Of a stretch of DNA of 64,000 bases, positions 55,135-64,000 are shown one piece after another. Position 1 is the stretch's first letter, and every line of letters begins with the position of its first letter. The notes beneath the pieces are model-generated. The model did no database searches and was not told the DNA's origin. It saw nothing but the letters and a program-made list of their open reading frames with translations. A program made the position numbers and the translations under genes. Source of the stretch: Hermatobates lingyangjiaoensis (Eukaryota > Arthropoda > Insecta > Hemiptera > Hermatobatidae); NCBI GenBank assembly GCA_026182355.1, contig JAPFBL010000003.1, forward strand, positions 992,001 to 1,056,000. Reading direction: 5' to 3'.

Positions 55135-56565
55135 AAGTGCCGAGTGTTTATAGAGGTCTGGGTCCTAAACGGAAACGACATAAAAAGTAAAAATATCTTT
55201 GAAAAAAAAAAGTGTACCTTAGAGCATCAATTAAGTGAGTGACCCATGACATTATAATAAGCTCGTATTAGTTAGTCCTAAACTTCTTCTATACTGGTCT
55301 CTTTTTCTTATGAAATATCTAAAAATCATATTTTTATTACCCAGATCATAAATAGTAACCTCTATACAAATAATTTTGTGACATCCACATCTCAAATCCA
55401 ACAATTAATAAAAATAAAACTATTTTTAAATTTAAATAAAACTATCGGATTCTCAATTAACATTTGAACATTGGGTTGAAAATTTATAATTACTCATAAC
55501 AATACAAAATGTTAATTTGTCTCTTAAGTTTTAAATCTTTATGAATATGATAATACTACACTCTTATAATTATGAAGAAAGTAAGCTGTTTTCTCACAAA
55601 AACTGGAAATTGCGTATAATATTGAAATTGTTGAAGTCAAACACATAATCCGGATTCTAGCTTAGGTTGTTATTTCACTTTGTTTTAATATTACCTATTC
55701 GTTGTTTAATATTATCAGCATTCGAAGCTAATCTACAGTCTTAACAACATTCTCTCTTCTTTGTACAGGTTTGTACAATGAAACCTGAAATCCATTAGTT
55801 TAACACTTTTATAGTCTAACTGTAATTACATAAACCTATAACACCTAAAAAAATGTTTAATTTTGTCATAAAGAAAGGTAGATTATATAGTTCTATCAAT
55901 TTGATGATTAACATAACAGTGTTTCAGCATGCAAGATGACTGAGTGAAGAAAGATCACTTCATTCACTTTCTAGGTCACTTTTAATACGAACATTTTTAT
56001 TTCTTATAAAAGAATATATTTCTTTTACTAGACTCCTCTAATAGGATGCTTCTCAACTCTCTCACTCTTTAATTTGTCTTAAAATTTAAAACCACTTCAG
56101 ATGTAATGAGACATACGAAATGATTAATATTAAGTCAATAGTTTTTCATATTTATTAATATAATTAACAAACTCCTTTCATTATTATACAATTGCTACAA
56201 CTTAATTGAATATTTCTGTGTATGTGTAAGTGCGTGAGTTTAACTTTTTGTGTCTGAAAGAGTGTATGAAGATGCGATGTGTAAATTGTTTGTGAAACCT
56301 GGAAAAATACATGTGCCAGAAAGGTTTATGTATAGCTTATTTGAAAACAACTAGATAATATCCCGCCAAGTAAAGTTGGAACGTGTGTTTAAAAAAATGT
56401 GGAACGGTTAACACTCATGTTTACTATAAAAAGATGAATCACCAAGCTCATTCTCAATCAGTAAATAAATTCTTTTATTTTAATGTTGCTATCTAAATTC
56501 TGTTAACAGTTACGAAATTCTAATCTTTCTTACAGCATAATCCCACAAGTGAATGCACATTGAAC
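55135..56565. other. AT-rich non-coding DNA
   Basis: No gene, repeat or RNA recognised. TATAAAAGAATATATTTCTTTTA is shared by 54313-54332 and 56016-56038, a small repeated palindromic block. Confidence 0.4.
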
Positions 56566-56569
56566 TACT

Positions 56570-56855
56570 AATTGATGTGCTCACCTCTGAACTGTTAGGT
56601 CCAGGGTTCAATACCCACTCTAGCTCTCGATTTAATTTCCCGAGAATTGAATAAATCTGAGCACGTCATCCTTTTGAGAAGACCTTAGGCTGTCGGTCCC
56701 GAGCATGTACGATATCAGGTACTCGTTAAACATCCCTACTGTAAATACACTTGAGTAAAGCAAACTCTTTGAAACTCCCAATGGAGAATCAATCGTCATT
56801 ATGTGTCATCACAAAGGGCCAATGATCGGCCCATGTGTTCATCCAATTATGTTAA
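56570..56855 (+). mobile_element. tRNA-derived SINE, copy 4 (oldest)
   Basis: B box remnant GGTTCAATACC (56605-56615), body blocks TCGGTCCCGAGCATGTACGA and CAGGTACTCGTTAAACATCC, tail ATGTGTCATCACAAAGGG. The A box is not recognisable. More diverged than the other copies. Confidence 0.82.
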
Positions 56856-57299
56856 ACTAATAATAATGTTAAATATAACATGCTGTTTAATTAGTTTGTC
56901 AATATTAACAAACTAATAAATAAATAGAACAAAAAATTTTTTTTCATTTAAAATTTGAATAATATCTGAAATGGTAATAAAGTAAAGGCATTGATCCAGG
57001 GTAGCCAGTAGCTTGCGTGCTCGTCAATGAGAGTAGGGAAAATATATAAATGTAACAAAAAAATTAATTTAAAATTTGCTAAATATAAACACTGGTAATA
57101 AAATGAAGGCATGGAGCCAGAGTAGCCCAAAGACTTGCGTGCTCGCTGATGACAGTACTGCGGATGTATTATAAATAAATGCATATAAATTATTATAAAA
57201 TTATAATAATTATTTAAATAATTATAAAATTATTATAAATAAACAAATGTATACAAATAAAATAATGATTTTGTCTGTACATTACTTAGAACTAACTCA
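56856..57299. other. AT-rich DNA with a short internal duplication
   Basis: AAAATTTG..TAATATCTGAAATGGTAATAAAGTAAAGGCATTGAT...GTAGCC...CTTGCGTGCTCGTC (56953-57030) recurs at about 57070-57150. The period is roughly 115 bp. Two tandem copies with no coding frame of note. Confidence 0.55.
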
Positions 57300-58356
57300 T
57301 TTCAAGTTTTCTTTACGTTTCATACATTGGAGAACCGAATCCACCCTTAGAAAAATTTCTGTCGGTTTGTCCGCAAAATTTTGTCCCAAGTAAACTCAGC
57401 CACCATAACACATATCAAGCTGAAACTTTTACGGTAAATTTGTGTATGTCTAACTTAAAATATAGGCTCTGAATTAATTGGAAATTCAACGTAGAAATGA
57501 AGTTATGGATGTTTAAAGCAAAAACGTTTGTCAATAGTAAACTCAGCCACCATAAGACATAGCGAGCTGAAACTTTGACACTAGATTTGTGTATGCCTAA
57601 CTTAAAATATAGGCTCTAAATAGATTGATAATTCAGTGCAAAGCGAAATTATGGGGCTTTAAGCTGTATTTTGCTCACTTTGCAGACAAGTTTATTTTGA
57701 AAATACACAGGTCTGGCAAGTAGGTATTGTTGTTGATTTTAATTTCATTTGAGCATATGAATATATTGCGTATTTGACATCATTGAAAAGGTGTTTCTCA
57801 GAGTTCAAGATGTACTATCTATTAAGAATAAATGGCTTTGTGAACGAGCAAATCTCAGCCCTTAATATGAACTGGCAGGAAAACCCAACATTCAAGTTTT
57901 TACACTATATCAAGCCGAAGACAGAACTTAAAAGTCAGTAAAGAGAGTGATTAGTAAGGAGGAAGCAGTTCATTATCCAACTGAATTTCTTGAGTCCGTT
58001 ACTGCTCATGGACTACCTGCTCATGAGTAAAAACTTAAAGTAGGAGCACCATCATGCTGCGTTTAGTATCAGTAACAAATTTCATGTTACGAAACTTGAG
58101 TGCCTCGGGAAATGTGAAAAGGGACCATTTTCTCAAATGGTCAACTGTAGTTTGCTTGCTCAAAAGTTAGAGGTTCCAACTCTTTGTTCTTCCATGAATC
58201 TCAAGGACAGACATCTAATGTTGTGGATACAGAAGCATTTGTTTAACATTACACTAATAATGGTATTTTTTTACTATTCTATAATTTCTAATGATATTTT
58301 GGAATACCAAGTAGAATCAAATTATTGATTCCGTCAAAGACGGGTAGGTTTGCTAG
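57300..58356 (+). mobile_element. Helitron-like non-autonomous element (probable)
   Basis: The 3' end has the Helitron signature: hairpin CCGTC-AAA-GACGG (58331-58343), nine bases, then CTAG (58353-58356) followed by T. Upstream, GTCGGTTTGTCCGC and two copies of a 147-bp unit (57391-57684) resemble the 5' internal repeats of insect Helitrons. No Rep/helicase frame exists. The 5' TC terminus is not located. The hairpin is short (5 bp), so the call is moderate. Confidence 0.45.
57391..57684 (+). repeat. Two tandem 147-bp units
   Basis: TAAACTCAGCCACCATAA at 57391 and 57538 starts each unit. GTGTATG.CTAACTTAAAAT and TATAGGCTCT are conserved inside. Possibly subterminal repeats of the Helitron-like element. 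Confidence 0.8.
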
Positions 58357-60940
58357 TATATAATAAACTACTACATTAGAGTTTAAAAATGAATAATTTT
58401 AGAAACAAAGTTGAACACAAATATCAGATAAAATACAAATGTTTTGAGGTAATATTATAAAGACACATTCCTTTCATTAATTTTATTTGATGTTAGGTAA
58501 ATACATTGAATATTTCAATTTTCAAGTTTTGTTTTTTTTAATATATTTCACTGTGTATATAACCTGAATTGTTGATTTATTAATTTAAATAATAAAATAA
58601 GTGATTTTTAAATTATTTTTATTTTGCTAAATATTCTTTCTTACTTTGTATATATCTCGAATCATGTTAAGAATACTATATCAAAAGCTTGAGCCATATA
58701 AGAATCTGTTTCCGTGCCTTAATAACAAGAAACAACTTTAAAGTTATCCCTGTCAATCATGTTCAGTGAATTAATTTTATAACCTATTGTTATAATTTCT
58801 GAGCGACACAAAGAGTCACGGGTAGTCTAGTAGAATATATTTTCAATAATCCTAAGAGAATATTTACTACATCAATACCTAATGTATATCAAATGTCATT
58901 AAGATTTGTCTAGAGGTGTTTAGCGGGACTTAAAGAGTGTTTAAATCAGTTTTGAGAGACATCTACCCTGCCACAACCAGGTAAACACAATCAAAAACGA
59001 GTTCAATGGAACTAACAATGCCTGAAAAAACAAACATTTTAATACAAATGATATTCATTATCAGAATACTTCATGGTAACTAACTGAAAAATCTGAAGTG
59101 GTTTAACTAAGGTTTTACTATAAGCAAACATACTATATCAAACTCATTCCCAACGAGTATAATTACTCGTTTTATTTTATTGTGGATATCTCAATACTAA
59201 AATTATAAAGAAATAATATTATTGTAATAGAAAAACCTTAGAAGTCACTACAGATATAACTTCATAGTTGTTTGTATGTGTGTGTGTGTGTGTGAAATGT
59301 GATATTTACTTATCTAATATTCCAAATTTGTGATATTCTTCTCAAGCATATTTATATTAAGACAATACTTAATACGAACTTTAAAATTTTAGAATCACTA
59401 GAAGAGTGAGTTAAAATAGTACGAGTAAACTAAATTTTAGTTTACGATAGTTTAGGTTTAGTTTACGTTAAAATTTTAGTAAAAACGATGATTGTTTTGA
59501 ACTAAAATACAATCATCTACCTTTCACACAGTTCTATGAAAGAACCAATGAGGTTCTTCATAAAATCAACCGTCAAATGTCATTAAGATGTGACAAATGT
59601 TGAGGCATTTAGTTTTCTTACAACACTTTCACTTTCTGAAATGAATTCCGAATGTAATTGCCATATACATCATGTTCATGTTAAGAAGAGAAAAACATTC
59701 TTAAATGTACTGCTTCAGAAAATTTAACTTGTACTATGACTTAAGTTATGCCATGCTTATATAACATATTTATATTTCAAAGTTAGAACTATTCTAATAA
59801 TATACATTTATAAGTCTTCTACTATTATTTATTTCACCAAATTGTTACTATGTGGTGTACAGAACGAATTAATGCCCTTGTTCAAAGAACACAAAAATCA
59901 GATATACGATAGTATACATTCTCGTACAGTACATATTCTCGTATACATTCCGCATAGAATATTCCCTTTAATAGTATTAACAATTTTATACAATTTACTC
60001 ATCATGTTAACTAATTCAAAGGATGTCATGATTTTTCCAAGAAATAAAATAAATTTGTGTTATTATTATTAATAGTTTAATTTTAATAAAAAGTTATCTA
60101 AGTTAATGTAAACAAAGATAAGTAGTGCAAGCTGAAAATTATTCCAAATTGATTTTAGGGCTAGACTGTCTTCTTCATTTGATTCTATATACTTGAATTT
60201 TTTTTCCCTGATAACCAATTTTATGTAGATGCATAGGCAACATTTTACAATTTTAATGTATTTTAGTAAAAATTAGTATTTTTTTATGTAATTCTTTCAA
60301 AAATCTATACAGTTCAACCATCTTTATTGAACTATTTTGTATTTAATTTCTTTACTTTCTCAAATATGCTCTGCTGAGAGTATTTCTCACAATTTTCATT
60401 TCTATCATAAGTCAACATTTTTTTGTTTTACAAAATTTGACCTTTCTTGTTTTAGGAACCTAATGTGTTCTTCAATAATTTATACCTGACAAATTCTAAC
60501 TATTTAAAATTAGTTGTTCACTGAAAAGGTCTCTAATCATAATATGAGCAAAAAAGCGTTCTTCCTAATTTTGGCCAAAAACTATACTGCTCGTTTACAA
60601 TTTAATTGAAAATTACAATTTAATTACGAAAATTACATAAAATAATTTACATTATTTTAAATAGTAGGACTTGCGGATATAGAGTAGGGAAATTACTTTT
60701 GTTGGGGCAACAGGTACATCTGTAATCGACTTAGCTTGTATTGCAGGTGAAGGATTGGAAGTTATTTCAGATTTTGCAGTGGAAGCCATGCTCTCTCTGA
60801 TATCATGCCTGAGTGACATAAAAAACCATTAAAAATTATAGAAGAAAGAAAATATTTTACCCATTTACTAAGGTTTATATGGGCGGTAAAAAACAAGCAA
60901 TCCTATGTAGTTAATTTAGAGTTGTTGACTAGGAAATTTA
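58357..60940. other. AT-rich non-coding DNA
   Basis: No gene recognised. It contains a diverged X' repeat block at 59090-59160 (AAAATCTGAAGTGG...TTTTACTATAAGCAA) and (TG)n at 59277-59294. A 76-codon frame (59842-60072) has no domain. Confidence 0.45.
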
Positions 60941-60949
60941 AAGGCAAGA

Positions 60950-63310
60950 GAAATGAGAATTTGAGGTGTAGGAAATAATTTGATAAAATCTACAGAAAAG
61001 TCGTATGCCAAAAAAGTATGGAAGAAAACAGCAAGAAGGAATAGAGATAATAAAGTTTAAGCAGCCGTGGTTTTGATGGGGAGTGTTTTAAATTACGGAA
61101 GAGGATGTTCAAATCTGTAGCATTATTCATTAAGAATAGCACAGATTTTAATAGATGCTATACATGGATTCGAGAAAGATCAACAGTAAATGTTGCAAAG
61201 TAAAAAGAAAAAGCTTTCTTCTGGAGTCTGTGAAAAAAAAACTAAGTAAAATAAAGAATACCATAGAGTTTTGGAAACTAACAGATGTATTTAAAGCCAG
61301 AAATTGTAAATGTTTCTCAAATATAGCAATAGACGACTGAGTGAAATATTTCGATCAGATCTTAAACCCACCCCTTTTAACAGATCCAATGTCATATGCG
61401 GAGCCTTACTATGAAAAAAAATGTTTAGACGCGAAGTTTCCGTTAGAAGAATTGAACAATGTACGAAAAACGGGAGCCACCTCCAGAGCTTTATTAAAAT
61501 CAATAAAGCTCCTGGGATGGATAAGATTCCCGTTGAATTTTACAAGGAAACACTAATAGATTTCAGGAAAGTTATTAAGAGTGTATAATTCTATGTATAA
61601 TAAAGGGGAAGTTCCGTTGGAGTTTAGAAGATCAATAATATTCCCTTTATTGATAAAAGGTGACAGAGAACTAGTAAGTAACTAACGAGGGATCAGTTTT
61701 ATTAACGTGATAGCTAAAGTTTCTCAATTTGCTATCACAAACTTTCTCAATTTTCTTAAATGAAATGTTTGAGGAACATCAGGTGGGTTTTAAGAAGGAG
61801 TTTTCTAGTATCGACCACATTTTAAATTTGACGAGTATACTACTCATTGTGCATAAACGAGAATTTAAGGGAATATATCGAATTTTTGTCGTCTTTTCTA
61901 CCTTCGACACTATTGATAGACATGCGCTATTCTAAAAACTATGTAATCAAGGTGTATTTTATAAGGTAATAAGAATATTAAAGACATTGTACAAAACGGG
62001 TATACAAAAAAGAAAATGTGACGGGGTGTCAGATTTCTTTAAAACTAAGATAATGGGTTTGAAACAAGGTTGCATGTTACGTCCGTTTGTGTTTTCATTA
62101 TTCTTAAATTATTTAATTGATGTAGGGAGGGGTGGTTTAGAAATAAATGGGAGGAAGATGAGACTATCATTCGCAGACGATATTATTTTGTTGGCTTATA
62201 ATCTAGACATACTACAAAAAATTATTAAATGTTTAGAGAAACATTGCGATCCCTGGAACATTAGAGTGAACTTGGAAAAGTCGGAAATAGTGGTTTTTAG
62301 AAAAAAAAAGAATAATAAAAAAATAGCTGAAAATATAAAAATAAGATCATAGAAGGGGTAAATAAGTACAAATATTTGGGAACAATGATACCTAAACTGT
62401 CATTTCTACACTATATGGAAGAAAAATGTAAAATGAAAAAAAGTTTTATAAACACAATTTGGCAGAAGTTATTTAACTCAAATTTAATATTCCCTGTTAA
62501 AAAACAATGTTTTAATGCCATTATATGAGTAATAATTTGTTATAATACACAAGCATGGGTTTCAAAAATATGACGAATTAGAAAAAGGTTTTGTGTTTCC
62601 TTATTAAGAAAATGATGTCAGCATCTCGCAATGCAGCGAGATATTTAGTAAAAATAGAAACAGGGTTTAGTTCAATTTACACTTTTGATTACCCGTAAAT
62701 TTTATATGTAAGATATTATAGAACAAAAAAGATAGGCTGAGGGCGTTTTTATTGAAGAAGACTATTAAGTCAAATTGTTTCTAGTTTAAAGAGAGGAAAG
62801 ATTTACCAAAAAATATAACATAATTTTTAATGGAGAATGTACAAAAAGGTCAAATTGGAAGACCTTTTAATTAAAATAGAGCTATTACAGACAGAATGAT
62901 TTTCAAATATGACAAAGAGTGAACATTAATTATATGTATTACTGTTCTCTTGATTATGATCTACAAAGTAAAAACGGGACTACTTTGTACAATTGAATCC
63001 TGTAAATGTAAGATAGATCTTTAATATTAGAGGAGGTCTGTTAATAAATGTGTTAATAAGCGTTAATAAGTGTTAATAAGCTGAAATTACAAACACTGGA
63101 TACCTCATATTGATAAGCAGAAACACATATGTTTCATGTGCAATAAAATGGAATTTTATTCCATTAATGGCCAGCATACCCAATATGTGCAGGTTATAGG
63201 AATTGGTCAATCAGAATTGAAAAGATAGTGAATTTATTAGCATGCTGAACAGGAATAACTGGATGGAATTAATTAATTAGATTTGCTAGAGAAGCTTGGG
63301 CCTGTAGGAG
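60950..63310 (+). mobile_element. Degraded LINE, linker to C-terminus
   Basis: Motifs appear in the right order over 2.3 kb: TIEFWKLTDVFKAR and YFDQILNP (linker), INKAPGMDKIPVEFYKE (RT start), GLKQGCMLRPFVFSLFLN, FADDIILLA, KYKYLGTMIPKLSF (thumb), a KICFMCNKMEFYSI-like Cys region near 63110 and LNRNNWMELI near 63250. The 5' endonuclease is not visible. Frameshifts and stops are numerous, so it is dead. Confidence 0.85.
61155..62420 (+). pseudogene. LINE reverse transcriptase pseudogene
   Basis: Non-LTR reverse transcriptase. A first frame (61155-61340) ends at TGA, where homologues have Trp (DD-W-VKYF), and continues in the same frame at 61341. A shift occurs before INKAPGMDK (about 61500). 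61987-62352 carries the palm: GLKQGCMLRPFVFSLFLNYL, then the catalytic FADD at 62170-62181 and LEKSEIVVF. After a further shift KYKYLGTM follows. The Asp pair is intact although the frame is not. Clade not assigned with confidence. Confidence 0.85.
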
Positions 63311-64000
63311 TGAGCTGGTTATATGTTAAGTCTGTTTGTTCAGATATGATCTTAAATACCTGGTATATACTCTTTTATCTTAAGTGATTAGAATATTTAT
63401 AGTAAAGATATTATTTTTTGTGTTGATTTTTATACTACAATTAAATAGTTAAGAATAGTTAATTCTTTCTTTGGATAAATGTTTATATACAGAAATGTTT
63501 TGTTCGTTTTATTCCTCCCTGTAGTATGACGTACTACAATTTATTTGTGTTATCTTTTAATGTCATTTTGAAAATGTATATGAATTGAAGTTGTTTTTAT
63601 TGTTCACTTTTCATTTTATTTATATTGCGAAGGGAATAAATGTGTTTTGGTTGCTTCTCTAGATGACAAAAGCCATGAAGTAATAAAAGTTTTGATTGTT
63701 TTGTGTACTAAAATTAAATTTAAAAGTGATAAAAAATAAACATATTTTCTTCTTGTTCAGAGAATGCATTTTTCATCTAATATCAACTACAACCTCCATT
63801 TACAGTAGCTAAGTTGACAAATTTCTAATGGATGTTGTTCATATATTTTCAACATCTCACTTTACAAATGAAAGTTCAGTTTGAATGAACTTTTTAGCCT
63901 AATTGTTTTCGATATCTTTTAAATTGTTTTGCTTGAGCTATTTGGCAAGGTGGGTAGTGCAAAAGCTCGTGACTGCAGGGTGTTTGCATGGTTCCGAGCA
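63311..64000. other. AT-rich DNA, possible SINE head at the edge
   Basis: Mostly featureless. The last 60 bases (63941-64000) are GC-richer, with GGTGGGTAGTGC and ATGGTTCCGAGCA, loosely like A and B boxes of a tRNA-type promoter. The window ends before this can be judged. Confidence 0.25.

Overview
This is an AT-rich window of animal nuclear DNA, almost certainly arthropod and probably insect. It holds one recognisable host coding exon, many decayed transposable elements of every major class, long microsatellites and no bacterial-type gene organisation. The organism call rests on a SoxE-type (Sox100B/SOX8-9-10) exon, a vertumnana-like mariner, a Tigger/pogo remnant, Jockey-type LINEs, an EN+ Penelope-like element (PLE) and a tRNA-derived SINE family. 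I cannot name the species.

Host gene: on the minus strand at 18080-18246 there is a short GC-rich exon. It encodes the dimerisation (DIM) helix that sits just before the HMG box in SoxE proteins and ends in a good splice donor. I see no HMG box between the donor and position 1, so the first intron would be at least 18 kb. Everything above about 18.3 kb is then upstream of this coding exon (promoter, 5' UTR introns or flank). GC-richer islands of 150-300 bp stand out from the AT-rich repeats on both sides (about 9.7, 31.6, 33.0, 33.4, 36.5, 41.4, 46.0, 48.8, 51.1 and 53.3 kb). Several hold dense clusters of one transcription-factor motif: eight GATA sites, a TCAAGTG NK2-type cluster, paired TGATTGAT Exd/Hox-type sites and inverted Sox sites. 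They are the best candidates for conserved cis-regulatory DNA of the Sox gene.

Mobile DNA by region: 4.6 kb SINE; 5.8-6.8 kb PLE-type repeats with hammerhead-like motifs in a 136-bp inverted repeat; 10.3-13.2 kb a diverged tandem duplication; 13.4-16.0 kb a repeat pair, one copy carrying a 142-bp hammerhead hairpin insertion with a perfect 13-bp target duplication; 20-30.5 kb a composite repeat family, a broken mariner, Jockey and other LINE ends and a SINE nested in a LINE; 34.8-38.9 kb inverted PLE-like repeats around a 289-bp hairpin; 37.4 kb SINE; 39.7 kb Tigger remnant with intact termini; 42.2-44.9 kb a nearly full-length PLE with reverse transcriptase and GIY-YIG remnants; 44.9-45.8 kb five consecutive hairpin modules, three with hammerhead-like cores; 49.1-49.4 kb two more; 50.2 kb LINE tail; 56.6 kb SINE; 57.3-58.4 kb Helitron-like element; 60.9-63.3 kb a degraded LINE.

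The most distinctive feature is the hammerhead-like motif, seen at about ten well-preserved places plus degenerate ones. It consists of CTGANGA, a small hairpin, GAAA, then a short self-complementary stem III (ACGT, ATAT, AGATCT, ACATGT or ACGCGT). Minimal hammerhead ribozymes thought to act as dimers are known in animal PLEs. Here the palindromic stem III differs between families, and many copies sit inside inverted repeats next to (TA)n tracts.
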